Of a stretch of DNA of 64,000 nt, positions 30,698 to 41,800 are shown one piece after another. The DNA lies in the NCBI GenBank assembly GCA_023807065.1, contig JAJJLU010003475.1:1-64000 (forward strand). The letters are read 5' to 3'. The translations under genes and the position numbers were made by a program. The DNA is from Isotricha intestinalis (taxonomy: Eukaryota > Ciliophora > Litostomatea > Vestibuliferida > Isotrichidae). The notes beneath the pieces were generated by a model. The model had not been told where the DNA came from. It worked only from the letters and a program-made list of their open reading frames with translations, and ran no database searches. The first letter of the stretch is position 1; the number at the start of each line of letters is the position of its first letter.

Positions 30698-31624
30698 TCA
30701 TTTTTCTTGTAATTTTTTCTTATTTTCTTCTAATTTTTTAACTAAGTTTTCTAAATTCTTTGCAATTATTTTTGTTTGTAAATCAATTTGTTTTTTATTT
30801 TTATTATATTCATTATATAAATTTTCAGCAATTTCACCCATATTTTTTTCAATTAAAATATTATCAATTTCAATATCTTTACTAATAGTTAAAGTAGTAA
30901 TTTCCACTAATTCTTTTAAAGAAGCTTTATACCATAAATTATTACACATAATAGAATCACTTATTTCAAAAACTTCATTATTATCTTCATCATATCCTTT
31001 AATAATAAATTGATTATTACCATTATGACATCTTACATAAACGTATCTAAAATAAAAATATTCTCCTAAAGTAATTTCAATATCACTTATTGTAATTCCA
31101 AAAGCTTCTCTTGGTTTAAATCTTTGAGATTCAATATCTTGATTTTTATATAAATTTTCTCTTCTGTTTTTAATTAGTAATTTCCCTTTCATATATAATT
31201 TAAAAAAATTCGAATTTTTTCCTCTCACCATTAATTCTGAAGGAAAATAAAAATCGTTATTGTTGCTTAATACTTTTAAATTATATGATTCAAATGTTAA
31301 GAAAAGTTTATAAAAGAGATTTTTTTGTAATAATCTTATTTTACTTCTTTCTGGAGAATATTTATCTAATGATTTTTCATAAAAGGATTTTAATTCTGTG
31401 AAATTTTTTACTGAAGGTTCAAATGTATTCTTTGAAATAAAAAAACAATTTGGACCGTCAATCATTGAACATTTTTTTTTACTATTTTTTTTCGATGATA
31501 ATTGCTTATTATAAATATGGATTATATCGTTAAAATAAAAATCATCAAAAAAATGAAAAGCTTCTTGACGATATGTACATAAAGATAAATAGAAAGAAAA
31601 TATTAAAATTAAAAAAGAATACAT
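30698..31624 (-). CDS. Secreted or ER-lumenal protein, possible galactose-binding-like fold
   Basis: A 308-residue protein with a clear signal peptide (MYSFLILIFSFYLSLCTYRQ). A Cys pair (KKCSMIDGPNCFFIS) is followed by a beta-rich region at 100-260: FPSELMVRGKNSNFFKLYM, AFGITISDIEITLGEYFYF, RYVYVRCHNGNNQFIIKGYD, CNNLWYKASLKELVEITTLT. The tail is a lysine-rich coiled coil (to LEENKKKLQEK). The strand pattern and the late I-DNILIE strand suggest a jelly-roll, galactose-binding-like domain of the kind in SUN and discoidin proteins; this is inference. The stop is TGA. Its 3' end is 26 bp from the end of the convergent B-box/kelch gene. Confidence 0.55.
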   Translation of the reverse strand: MYSFLILIFSFYLSLCTYRQEAFHFFDDFYFNDIIHIYNKQLSSKKNSKKKCSMIDGPNCFFISKNTFEPSVKNFTELKSFYEKSLDKYSPERSKIRLLQKNLFYKLFLTFESYNLKVLSNNNDFYFPSELMVRGKNSNFFKLYMKGKLLIKNRRENLYKNQDIESQRFKPREAFGITISDIEITLGEYFYFRYVYVRCHNGNNQFIIKGYDEDNNEVFEISDSIMCNNLWYKASLKELVEITTLTISKDIEIDNILIEKNMGEIAENLYNEYNKNKKQIDLQTKIIAKNLENLVKKLEENKKKLQEK

Positions 31625-31940
31625 TTAAAATAAATAAATTAAAAAAAAATATTGTTTCCACAAAATTAAAAAAAATTGATAATTGTATGAATATTTAAAG
31701 AAAAAAAAATGAAATTCATATCTTTAATCTTAATCAATTATTTTATATTCTTCTAATTGTCTTTTCCTATTTTTTCTTTCAGATATTTATTGTTAATTAT
31801 CTAATACTTTTATATTATATAATAATAATATTTTTAATAGAATAATAAAAAGAAATTAAATTTAAATAATTATTTACATTTTCCAATAAAATACTCACAC
31901 ATAAAAAAGTCGAAAAAAATACAAATTTAAAGAAAATAAA

Positions 31941-32480
31941 AATGAGAAATAGTAAAAAAACTAAGTATAAAATTAATAAGTGTAGGTGACGTAGAAGTAG
32001 GAAAAAGTTGTTTAATAAAAAAATATTGTTAAGGAAGTTTCATGAGTGATTATATAACAACAATAGGAATAGATTATGGAGTGAAGAAAGTACCTTTAGT
32101 GATATATTAGTAACAATAAGAATATTTGATTTAAGTGGAGATGATGATTATAAAGAAGTTAAGAATTCACTATTATTAAGATCGGAGTATTAATGGTATA
32201 TGATTCAAATATAAAAACATCTTTTGATTCTTTTATTAAATGGGAAAAAGAAGCTTATAATAATAGCATAGATATTTAAAATGTGTTGTTGTTGTTTTTG
32301 ATAATATAATTAATATTAAGAAAAAAGAAATTAAAACTGATATAAATGGTCTAAAGGAAAAAAATATTTATTTATGAAGGTTATTCTAAAAGTAAAATTA
32401 ATGTTAATTAGGCTTTTAAAAAATTATTTGAGGAAATAATCCAGAAAACTATTGATAATAGAACTAAATATAATTATTAA
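31941..32480 (+). pseudogene. Broken RJL (DNAJC27/RBJ-type) small GTPase gene
   Basis: After an ATG and one frame change, the text reads KLSIKLISVGDVEVGKSCLI, an intact P-loop (GDVEVGKS). Then come KKYC, a TAA, GSFMSDYITTIGIDYGVKKV, a shift, SDILVTIRIFDLSGDDDYKE, a shift, GVLMVYDSNIKTSFDSFIKW, a TAA/shift, CVVVVFDN, and finally INVN, a TAG, AFKKLFEEI. The order P-loop, TIGIDYGVKKV, IFDLSG and VLVYD-like is specific to RJL GTPases, which bridge Rab-like GTPases and DnaJ proteins and are tied to flagellated eukaryotes. At least four one-base shifts and three stops (one TAG) break it, none explicable by GT-AG introns. The DLSG replaces the usual DxAG. Confidence 0.85.
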
Positions 32481-32503
32481 AAATAATTAATATTTTTTTC
32501 ACT

Positions 32504-33427
32504 TTATTTTAATTTTAATTTTGGCTTGTGGAAAAAAAAAGCGAGATGGAATAAGATTATTAACACTGATATTATTAAAGATATTATTTTCCATTTTTTT
32601 AAAGTTTCTAAATTTTGAGAATGACCTTCAGTCATTATTTTATTTTCACTGAATAATTCATAAACAATTAACCCAGGTCCAATAACATCAATAAAAAAAT
32701 CTTGAGAAACATATTTTTTATTTCCTTCTAAATTATTAAAATGAATAGTATCTTCAAATAAAAGAAGACAAGATGAAGAAATAATTATATGTTCATCTTT
32801 TCCTAATCTTTTTTCCATTAAAATATTATTAGAACTTGAACTTAAATAAATAAATTCTTTCATTAATGATAAATCATTTTTTAAATTATTTTCATTTAAT
32901 TTTTTATTTTCTTTTTTTTTTAAGTAATAAAAATCTTTAGGTTCTGAAAATAAATTTCCATTTTGATAACTTATAAACTGGATTTTTTTTAACATGAATA
33001 ATAATTTTTCATATGATAAATTTAATAATATTTCTTTAGGAGGAGTAATTAAAAGAATATTTTCATGAAAAGCTAAAATACAATCATTTCTTATTAAAAA
33101 ATTAGAATGTAAAAAAGGAATTATTTTCATTATTTGATTTCCCTTTTTAAGTCCTATATATTCAAAATTATCATTTTTATTTTTTAATTTCACTAAATTT
33201 AAGTCATAAACTTTTTTTTCCATTTCATTCTTTTCATTATCATAATAAAGTAAAGAATTAACATTTTTATAAATTACTTCATCTAAATGATTTGATGAAG
33301 AATTAACAATAAATTTTTTATTTACTATAATATTATCATTTTTAGTTAAAACGATTTGTAAATTTGAATTTCCTATTAAATGAATATTATTTTCGGAATC
33401 AAATTCTTTTCCTAAAAATTCTTCCAT
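32504..33427 (-). CDS. AIM24-like protein with C-terminal membrane anchor
   Basis: A 307-residue protein. The middle and end carry AIM24-type signatures: NDCILAFHENILLIT, then MEKRLGKDEHIIISSSCLLL, then QDFFIDVIGPGLIVYELF, where the GPG turn and preceding G-x-D/E-x-x-x-V pattern are the family hallmark. The N-terminal part (HLIGNSNLQIVLTKNDNI) fits the first beta layer. One transmembrane helix ends the protein (IISLIISVLIILFHLAFFF) with a basic tail, as in tail-anchored proteins. AIM24 in yeast is mitochondrial; related bacterial proteins have a double-layer beta fold. Tail anchoring to mitochondria or ER is inference. The gene head is 90 bp from the divergent kinase gene. Confidence 0.6.
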   Translation of the reverse strand: MEEFLGKEFDSENNIHLIGNSNLQIVLTKNDNIIVNKKFIVNSSSNHLDEVIYKNVNSLLYYDNEKNEMEKKVYDLNLVKLKNKNDNFEYIGLKKGNQIMKIIPFLHSNFLIRNDCILAFHENILLITPPKEILLNLSYEKLLFMLKKIQFISYQNGNLFSEPKDFYYLKKKENKKLNENNLKNDLSLMKEFIYLSSSSNNILMEKRLGKDEHIIISSSCLLLFEDTIHFNNLEGNKKYVSQDFFIDVIGPGLIVYELFSENKIMTEGHSQNLETLKKWKIISLIISVLIILFHLAFFFHKPKLKLK

Positions 33428-33517
33428 TTAATATTTTAAAAATAAAAAATTGAAATATCCAAATTCAACAAAACTTAAATTTAATTGTTTATTTTTAAAT
33501 ACTTTTTAATTTAAAAA

Positions 33518-36064
33518 ATGAGTACATTTAATTTAAATATAAAAGGTCTTTACTTAAGTAAAGAAGAAGAAAAATTATTAAATATTGCAATAGAAGAATA
33601 TAATGATCTTTTTCCTAAAATATTAATTCTTCCAAAAAGTGAATTTTTATCTCAATTAAAAAGATATTTCCAAATAACATTAGTTCCAAGAAATGTTTTT
33701 CTTCCAAGAGAAACATTAAATAGGCTTTTAAAAATAATAGAAAATCAAATATATATAAAAGAATATGAGCAAATAGATTCATTAATAAAATCAATAAATA
33801 ATATAAATTCATGTATATATTATGAAGGAATAAATTATATTCCTCATTGTAATAAAACATCAAAAGCAATTCATAAATGTAATTCAAAATTAATTGATTT
33901 AAGTAATGGAAAATTTTATTTATGTTTACATTGTAGATTAATATATCATAGTAATTGTGTTTTATTTCATTGTGAAAATTGTGATCAAGATTATTATTCA
34001 AGTATAGAAAATGAAAGTAAAGAAAATGAAGAAATTTTAAAACCCGCAACGTGGTTAAAATATCATTGCAATGCTGTGATTAATGATTATATGAAATGTC
34101 CTAATTGTAAAAATATTTTATATTTAGATATTAAAAATAAAAATTTAAAATGTTTAAATTGTAAAAATGAATATGAACAATATAATATTAAATGGACTTG
34201 TGTTATTTGCAAAAATGAATTTCAATCTGAAGCAAAAGTTTATAATCCTTATGAATTTAAAATAATGAAAATGGCTGTTAAAGAAACTTTATTTAATTCA
34301 ATTGAAGCAAAACCTGAATTTTTACCTTGTAATGATATATCACAAAGTGAAATAAAAAATTATAAATTTCAACATAAAAAAGAATGTAATGGTATTATGT
34401 ATAAAGGAATGTTAAATAAAAAACAAATTGTTGTTTGTTCTAAATGTCATATGTTAAATACATATGATTATCATCAATGGCTTTGTCCAATTTGCAAAGA
34501 AAGATTTAAATTAAAAGATTATCAAGAAAGAAGATCACTTTCAAGAAATCATTTTGATTTAAATTATGATTTAAATAAAGATGATGAACCTAAAACTCCG
34601 AATATTAATAAAAAAAATATCATTAATAATAATGAAGGAGTTGTTCATTCTTTACAAGATGAATTAAATAAAAATAATAAATCTAAAAGTCCTATTAGGA
34701 AAATTAGAGATTTTTCTTCTAATAGATTAATTAGAGTTCCTAAACCTGATATGAAATCCAATGATGAAAATAATAAAAATATTATTCATAGTGAAGGAGG
34801 GAGAAAAAATAATAATAATAGAGAACATAGTAGTGATAAAAATATTAAAATTTTTAAAATTTCTTCAGATGATATTTCAACTGAAGATTCAAATAATGGA
34901 AATAATAGAATTGTAGGAGGAAGAATAAATAGAAGAATGATTTCTCCATTTAGAAAAGATTCTCCTAAAAATAATAATAATGAAGAAATAAAAAGAAAAT
35001 TTTCAAATATAAATATTGGAGTAATAAATCTTAATAATTATAACAGTAATAATAATATACCTTCAATAATAAGAAAAATACCATTGCCAATGCAAAGAGG
35101 AAAAAGTCCAATAAAAAATTCTCCTTCAAGAAACGATTCAAATATAAATGAAAGTCCAAAAATAAATGATAATCAAAATATTAATATATATAGAGTTAAT
35201 AGTAATAATAGTGAAGAAATAATTTTTAAAGCAGATGATTATAATATAATTAAACAAATAGGCGAAGGAACTTTTGGGAAAATATATTATGTAGAAGATA
35301 AAAATAAGAAACAATATGCTATGAAAAAAATATTAGCAAATGCTCAAGTAGAAATAGATGCATTAGAAAAAGAATATAAAATGTTAAATTCTTTAAGTAA
35401 TTACAAATTAAATTTAATAGATATATATGGTATGGAAACAAAGCAATTAGATAAAACAACATATGTAATGTATGTCTTAATGGATTTAGCAAATAGAGAT
35501 TGGGAAAAAGAAATATTATTACGTTCTCAGAAAAAATTATATTATAGTGAAGAAGAATTATTAAAAATATTATATGAATTAACAAGAACTTTTGCAGAAT
35601 TACAAAGACATAATATTTCTCATAGAGATATAAAGCCTCAAAATATATTAATATTTAAAGATAATAAATTTAAAATTTCTGATTTTGGAGAAGCAAAAGA
35701 ATTAATGACAAATAATAGAGCAACAGTAAGACAAACAATAAGAGGAACTGAATTATATATGAGTCCTATTTTATTTCAAGCACTTCAAAATAGAATTAAC
35801 TCTAGATATACTAAACATAATACTTTTAAAAGTGATGTTTTTTCTTTTGGATTATGCTTTTTATTTGCTGCTTCTCTTACATATAATTCACTTATAAATA
35901 TTAGAGAAATTTTCGATTCTATTCAAATTCAAATGATTTTAAATAAATATTTAAATAGGTATAGTGGGAAATTTAATAATCTTTTGTTTAAAATGCTTGA
36001 AGTTGATGAAAAAAATCGACCTGATTTTATAGAATTAGAAAAAATTGTAGAAAATAATCAGTAA
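33518..36064 (+). CDS. Zinc-ribbon / protein kinase fusion
   Basis: An 848-residue protein. The N-terminal 350 residues have repeated cysteine pairs (HKCNSKLIDL, CLHCRLIYHSNC, HCENCDQDY, CPNCKNILYL, CLNCKNEYE, CVICKNEF, CSKCHMLN, CPICKERF), likely several zinc ribbons. A low-complexity N/S/R linker (350-570) has SP/TP sites such as PIRKIR and RGKSPIKNSPSRND. The C-terminal kinase (about 575-845) has all core motifs: IGEGTFGKIYYV, QYAMKKI (Lys), SHRDIKPQNIL, KISDFGEA and RGTELYMSPILF. The kinase should be active. Its RDIKPQN / GTELYMSP style is typical of expanded ciliate kinase families. Cys-rich fusion partners of this type are not known to me outside ciliates. Confidence 0.85.
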   Translation: MSTFNLNIKGLYLSKEEEKLLNIAIEEYNDLFPKILILPKSEFLSQLKRYFQITLVPRNVFLPRETLNRLLKIIENQIYIKEYEQIDSLIKSINNINSCIYYEGINYIPHCNKTSKAIHKCNSKLIDLSNGKFYLCLHCRLIYHSNCVLFHCENCDQDYYSSIENESKENEEILKPATWLKYHCNAVINDYMKCPNCKNILYLDIKNKNLKCLNCKNEYEQYNIKWTCVICKNEFQSEAKVYNPYEFKIMKMAVKETLFNSIEAKPEFLPCNDISQSEIKNYKFQHKKECNGIMYKGMLNKKQIVVCSKCHMLNTYDYHQWLCPICKERFKLKDYQERRSLSRNHFDLNYDLNKDDEPKTPNINKKNIINNNEGVVHSLQDELNKNNKSKSPIRKIRDFSSNRLIRVPKPDMKSNDENNKNIIHSEGGRKNNNNREHSSDKNIKIFKISSDDISTEDSNNGNNRIVGGRINRRMISPFRKDSPKNNNNEEIKRKFSNINIGVINLNNYNSNNNIPSIIRKIPLPMQRGKSPIKNSPSRNDSNINESPKINDNQNINIYRVNSNNSEEIIFKADDYNIIKQIGEGTFGKIYYVEDKNKKQYAMKKILANAQVEIDALEKEYKMLNSLSNYKLNLIDIYGMETKQLDKTTYVMYVLMDLANRDWEKEILLRSQKKLYYSEEELLKILYELTRTFAELQRHNISHRDIKPQNILIFKDNKFKISDFGEAKELMTNNRATVRQTIRGTELYMSPILFQALQNRINSRYTKHNTFKSDVFSFGLCFLFAASLTYNSLINIREIFDSIQIQMILNKYLNRYSGKFNNLLFKMLEVDEKNRPDFIELEKIVENNQ

Positions 36065-36319
36065 TTGTGTAAAATTAAAATTATTTTTTTGTATATTATA
36101 AAAATAAATATTTTTTCATTTAGGATTTTAAAAAAATTTAAAATACATATTTGTTCTTCATTTAAATTTTTATTATTCATTTATTAATTTTCTTTAAATC
36201 TTTATTTTCTTATTTTATTAAATTTTCCATTTTATTTTTTTCATAAATTCTTATATTAAATATAATATATTTATCAAATTCAAATTTATTAACTATTCCC
36301 TTTTAATATTTTTATTTTT

Positions 36320-38737
36320 TTGAAAAAAAAAATGAACTCAACAAAACATAATACATCTCAAAAGCATAAAATAAAGAGAGAAAATTATCAAATAGATCCT
36401 AAAAGCATTCCAAGACCAAATTCATTTAATGAAATATATTCAAATGAAAGTAAAGAACCAATTTATTTTTCATTAATTAATAGTATACCACCTTTTTCTT
36501 CAACTTTTTTCAAAGTTATAGAAAATGAAAACTCTTCTTGTCGATTTATAAGAAGTACAATGGTTAAAATACCAATATCACAATCAATTTTACAGAAAAC
36601 ACATTTAGTTTTTGGAATTTATTTTCAACCTTTTACAATGATTCCATCTTATGATGATGAAATATTTAACGTTGATTTATCTCAAAATTTTGATATTGTA
36701 AGATGTAAAAATTGCTTATCTTATATTAATAATAAATATACTTTTGGTTCTAAAAATTTTAAATGTAATATTTGTAATCATTTAAATGATATTCTTATTG
36801 AAGAAAGTAATATTATTAATAGACCTACTATAAATTATTTAATTAAAAAAACAGATTTTAAACCTTATTATTTATTTATGATTGATGAATCTTATAATAG
36901 TTTTTCAAATGGATTATTTACTTATATTTTAAATTCTTTAACTATTAATTTAGATAATTTTCATAATATAGAAAATAGTTATATTGGATTTGGAACTTAT
37001 AATGAAATAGAAATAAACTTCTATTATATTGATAAAGAAGAAGTTAAAATAGTAAAAGTAAGAGATATAAATGATGCTTTTTGTCCTATTGATTCAAAGA
37101 AATTATATTGTAATATATTTGAAAATAAAGATAAAATATTAAATTTAATTGAAAAAATAAATAATTTAATTTCAACTAAATTTGAAAATAACCTTAAAAA
37201 ATCAATAAAGAAAAATCCTTTTCTTTTATTAAATATAATCCAAAGCGGAATGGATTCTTTAATAGAAAAAGGAGGAAGATTAATGATATTTCATAATTAT
37301 AATAATGATTTAAATTTAAATGAAGAAGCTTTAAAAGAAAAAACTGAGACAATAATAGAAAAATGTAATAATAATAAAATAACAATTGATCAATTTATTT
37401 ATGATATATTATCAAAAGGAAAATACGATGATTTAAATTTTAATTTATTTTCAAAATTTTCTTCAGAAACAGGAGGTCACTTTAATTATTATCCTTTATT
37501 TAATGTAGAATCAGATAATTTATTTTCAAATATAGAAATTAATTCTTCTTTGGAAAAAATACATTATGATTTAAATAGTATAATATCAGTGAATAATTAT
37601 TACGATGCTAAATTTATGTTAAGACACTCAAAAGAAATAGATTGTTTTGAAATTATAGGTTCATTCTTAAATAAAAATCAAGAAGCAATTCAATTCGGAG
37701 GATTTTCAAACGATAATTCTTTTTCTTATATTTTTAGATTAGTTGAGAATTTAGTTAATAATCAAAGAATTCATTTTCAAATTGCTGCTTTATTTATTGA
37801 TAATTATGGTAATCAATATTTAAGATTATTTAATTATACTATAACTGCTGAAGAAGATATTAATCAAATTTATTCTTCTATTGATATTGATGCTATTATT
37901 AAGTTAACTTTAATGAGAGAAGTTAGAAAAAGTATTATTAATCCTAAAGATGATCCTAATAAAACAACAAAAGAATATCAGGAATTATATAAAAGAATTG
38001 TTGATTCTTTTGTTTTTTATAGAGAAAAAGGAAGTGATGATAAAGATATGAGTAGATTAATTTTACCTTCAACTTTAAAATATTTTCCTATTTATATTAA
38101 TTCTTTTATTAAAAATAAAGATTCTTTTTATAATTATCTAATTCTTTCTTTACCTATTTATTCTGTTATTAAAATTTTATATCCTAAATTTTATAGAATA
38201 GATGATATACAAACAGATCAAACTTATATATCTAAAAATGTAAAAGATAAAACTTTAATAAGAAAAAATTTAGGTTATATAAATGAATCATTAAATATTA
38301 TTGAAAAACCTTATATGTTAAGATTATCAAAAGATTCAATTGATTTTGATTGTGCTTATTTAATCGATGATGGTGTTTATATAAATATCTATGTTTTTGA
38401 ATCTATTGAATTTGATTTTTATTATAATGTTTTTAATTGTCAAGATTGGGATGATTGTATTAAACATTATATAACTACAATTGAAGAAGAACCTGAAGAT
38501 AATAATAAAAACAAAAATGATTTAAAAATAAGAATTTTAAATATTATTAATGAATTAAGAAATGAAAATTATGGGAAAACACAACCTTTAAGATTATATT
38601 TCTTAAATGAAAGAACTTGGAAAGTTAATAAACATATTATATTAAAGTATTTAATTGAAGATTCGTTAAATAAATATTCAAATTATGTTGATTTTCTTTG
38701 TGAAATTCATAGAGATATTCAAAAAAGATTAGAATAA
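36320..38737 (+). CDS. SEC24: COPII coat protein SEC24
   Basis: An 805-residue protein. A zinc-ribbon is at about 131-158 (VRCKNCLSYINNKYTFG, FKCNICNHLND), matching the SEC24 'R-C-x2-C-x-x-YIN' form rather than SEC23. The trunk follows (RPTINYLIKKTDFKPYYLFM, IDESYNSF), then GGRLMIFHNY and FSSETGGHFNYYPLF, a beta-sandwich, the helical domain (about 520-640) and a gelsolin-like C-terminus (FDCAYLIDDGVYINIYVFES). SEC24 selects cargo for ER-to-Golgi COPII vesicles. It lacks the long Pro/Gln-rich N-terminal extension of animal SEC24. Fits the number of secreted and membrane proteins encoded around it. Confidence 0.88.
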   Translation: MKKKMNSTKHNTSQKHKIKRENYQIDPKSIPRPNSFNEIYSNESKEPIYFSLINSIPPFSSTFFKVIENENSSCRFIRSTMVKIPISQSILQKTHLVFGIYFQPFTMIPSYDDEIFNVDLSQNFDIVRCKNCLSYINNKYTFGSKNFKCNICNHLNDILIEESNIINRPTINYLIKKTDFKPYYLFMIDESYNSFSNGLFTYILNSLTINLDNFHNIENSYIGFGTYNEIEINFYYIDKEEVKIVKVRDINDAFCPIDSKKLYCNIFENKDKILNLIEKINNLISTKFENNLKKSIKKNPFLLLNIIQSGMDSLIEKGGRLMIFHNYNNDLNLNEEALKEKTETIIEKCNNNKITIDQFIYDILSKGKYDDLNFNLFSKFSSETGGHFNYYPLFNVESDNLFSNIEINSSLEKIHYDLNSIISVNNYYDAKFMLRHSKEIDCFEIIGSFLNKNQEAIQFGGFSNDNSFSYIFRLVENLVNNQRIHFQIAALFIDNYGNQYLRLFNYTITAEEDINQIYSSIDIDAIIKLTLMREVRKSIINPKDDPNKTTKEYQELYKRIVDSFVFYREKGSDDKDMSRLILPSTLKYFPIYINSFIKNKDSFYNYLILSLPIYSVIKILYPKFYRIDDIQTDQTYISKNVKDKTLIRKNLGYINESLNIIEKPYMLRLSKDSIDFDCAYLIDDGVYINIYVFESIEFDFYYNVFNCQDWDDCIKHYITTIEEEPEDNNKNKNDLKIRILNIINELRNENYGKTQPLRLYFLNERTWKVNKHIILKYLIEDSLNKYSNYVDFLCEIHRDIQKRLE

Positions 38738-38843
38738 AAATTCAAAAAAAAAAATATGTATATTTTAATTATTTATTGAAAATATATTATTTAACAATAA
38801 AATAAATAAATTACTTTTAAAAAATAATATATATATTAAAAAA

Positions 38844-41800
38844 ATGAAATCCAAAAGTTGGATGATATTTTTCATAATATTATCAGTTCTATTTCTATTA
38901 ATAGCAATTTTTGTTCCTATGATATTAAAAGCAAAAAAAAAACAAACATCAAGAAATAAATCAACACCTCATAGTGACAATATAAAACTTTGGGCAAAAT
39001 TTCCAGGAGATTTAGAAACTCAATTAAATCACACTTTTCAATTTTTTGATTATTCAAAAGTAAATATTTCCAATGATGGAATTCCCTTAAGTAATTCAAA
39101 AATAATATTAAATGAATTAATTGATTATAATATTACTAATTATGATGATAAGAAAGATGTTATTTTCTTTGATTCAAAAAAAATATATAATATTCTAAAT
39201 GAAAGTGAATATAAGAATATTACTTCTGTTTCAATGGGAATTTTTGAATTGTTAGAAACTTTAACTAATCAACCTTTATATCAAAGAGGAATAAATGGAA
39301 TAAAATATTTAATTGATAAAATAATAGGAAATTCAGAATCTTTTACTAAGAAATTATTTACTGTTTATTCACATGATTCTTTAATATATGATGAAGAAAG
39401 ATTAAAAAAAATCTTATTCTCTAAAATTAAAAGTGAAAAGGTTAAAGACAAATTATATTCTGATGAAAATTATGGTTTTAAAACAATAAAAGGTTATTAT
39501 AAATGGATAATAATATTAGGAAATGATAATTTAATTCAAAATTCAAATTGGATAAATGAAGAATTTTCTTTATCAAAAGAAGAAATATATTCAATTGTAG
39601 GAAATGATACATTTTTACATAGATATTTAAATGCTTTTTCAAATAAAATAGGAAATGAATTAAAATGTGATAATAATGATTGTGGAGAAAAATTAATTTT
39701 TTATCAATTAAATTATAGAAATGTAACTCGTTTAATAGGAATTGAAAACTTAAAAGATTTAATGAAAATACTTGAACCTAATTTTGAAATTAACTTATCA
39801 CCAGAAATGGATGTTTATTTCAATAATATTTTTAGTAAAAGTTTCCAAGGAAATTACAATGAATATGAAATTAATGTTAATCTATTATATTCTATTTTTT
39901 ATGGTAATTATTCTATTTATTCTCCTTCAAATGCTATTAATTTATTAAATATGAATAAAACTAAAAATACTTTTATGGCTTATGAATATTATTTATTACA
40001 AGAAAAACAAATGTATTTTATTACTAATTATATATTTGAATTTTTACCAAATGAATTTAGATATATTAAATTTAAGGAATCTGGTAAAGAATATACTATT
40101 GATGAAAATGCAAGAGCTTTTACAAATTTTCTTCAAATTTTAGTGGATAATTCTTATGGGAAATTAATTAAATATGATAATTTATTAAGTATATTAAGAG
40201 CTTTAATTATTTGGGCTCAATTAGATCAATATAAAACTCAAAATATATGTGAAGAAATATTTCAAAGAACACTTGATGATGGTAAAAGAGTTTTAAAAAT
40301 ATGTTCAAATAAAAATTTAAATTTCAGTTCATTAGAAGTATTAAATTCTTGGTTAAAACCTTATAAATGTGCATTAACAGGAGATTTTGAACAATGTGAT
40401 ATGACAATATTTAAAGAAATAAATAAAGTAGTATATTTCAGTGAAGAAGATTTAAAAAATTTATATAATAATGATATATTTGGTAAATATATTTTATCAA
40501 CAGAAAATATAATATCAAAACATTATAATTGTAATGGTTCTTGTTCTGCTTTATATCTTTCAAAATTACAATATACAACTTGTGGAGTAACAAATAATCC
40601 ACCTGATATAATTAAAGATAAAAAAAGTGAAAGTATTAAAGATTGGGATCCTAAATCTTTTGAAAATCCTGTTGAATTAAAATTTTATCAAAAAAATTGT
40701 GATACTGATTGTAATGAAAAATCAAATGGAGCTGTTTTATCTTTATATAATACAACAAAAACTATTTTAGAACCTCAAAATTCAGAAGCTTATAATAATA
40801 GAGTATTAATTGAAAGTATTTATACTTTATATATGAATAAAATCACAAATTCTGAATTAGGGAAAAAAATAAATATAAATAATAGTGAAAGATTCTTTAA
40901 TTCATTTAAAGATATGATAAAAACTCAAATATTTAATGATAAAATATATCAAGAATATTCAAACAACAGTAAAATAATTTTAGGTAATGAAGAAGAAGAT
41001 AAAAAATATATAGAAATATTATCAAATGGAGATTACTCAGAAGGATTTAAACCAAAATTAAAAAGTACAACAGGATTTAATTTTTATTTAAATCTAAAAG
41101 AAAGTGATTATGATGAAATGACAATAGAAACAAAACAAAATGATGATACTCAAATATTAAGAAGAATAGTAAAAATGAATGGCTTTCCAATATTTAATGT
41201 TAAGAAAAAAGAATATGATCCTTTAAATAATAATTACATTGAAATTGGAGCTCCTTTATTTAATTCATATGATATTGAAAAAGGAGATGTTTGGTTTACT
41301 GATGGATATCAATTTGATTCTGATTTAGATAATATTTATTATTACGATGAATTATCTTCTAGAATATTAAAATTCGATTATGATGATACTAAAAGTTATT
41401 TTTCTGTTGATTGTAAAAATTATATTTTAAATAATAATATAAGCTTAAATTTAAATGAAAATGGAGATGATAATTATAATTTAAAAGAAACTTTAGGTTT
41501 AGTTTCTCAAAGATTTAATAAACCTTTTATTATTTCTAATTTAAATGATGAAAATATTAAAAATAAAATTAATATTGGTGATTATAAAAATGAAAATTAT
41601 ATTTGTGTTGATCCTCTTAGTAATATGGTTTTAGAAAGTAATATTAATTTAGTTTATTCAATCTATACTAAAAATTTAGGAAATATTTTTACTTTGTTAA
41701 AAAATAATGATTTTTATCCTGTTTTATTATATAATAGAAAATATTCAGTTTCAATTAATTCTTATGAAAAAGTTTTTGAAGGAAATGCTTCTTATTATAG

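Noticed and set aside
31941..32480. Idea that the RJL gene is intact with many short introns
   Set aside because: The stops and shifts fall inside the most conserved blocks, with no GT-AG pairs that could remove them without deleting those blocks.
31941..32480. Idea of Euplotes-type programmed frameshifting
   Set aside because: The needed shifts are mostly -1, not +1 at AAA-TAR, and the intact genes in the window never need frameshifts.
33615..34049. 144-codon frame on the minus strand
   Set aside because: It is antisense to the zinc-ribbon/kinase gene and composed of L/Y/I/F-rich text typical of shadow frames over A-rich codons.
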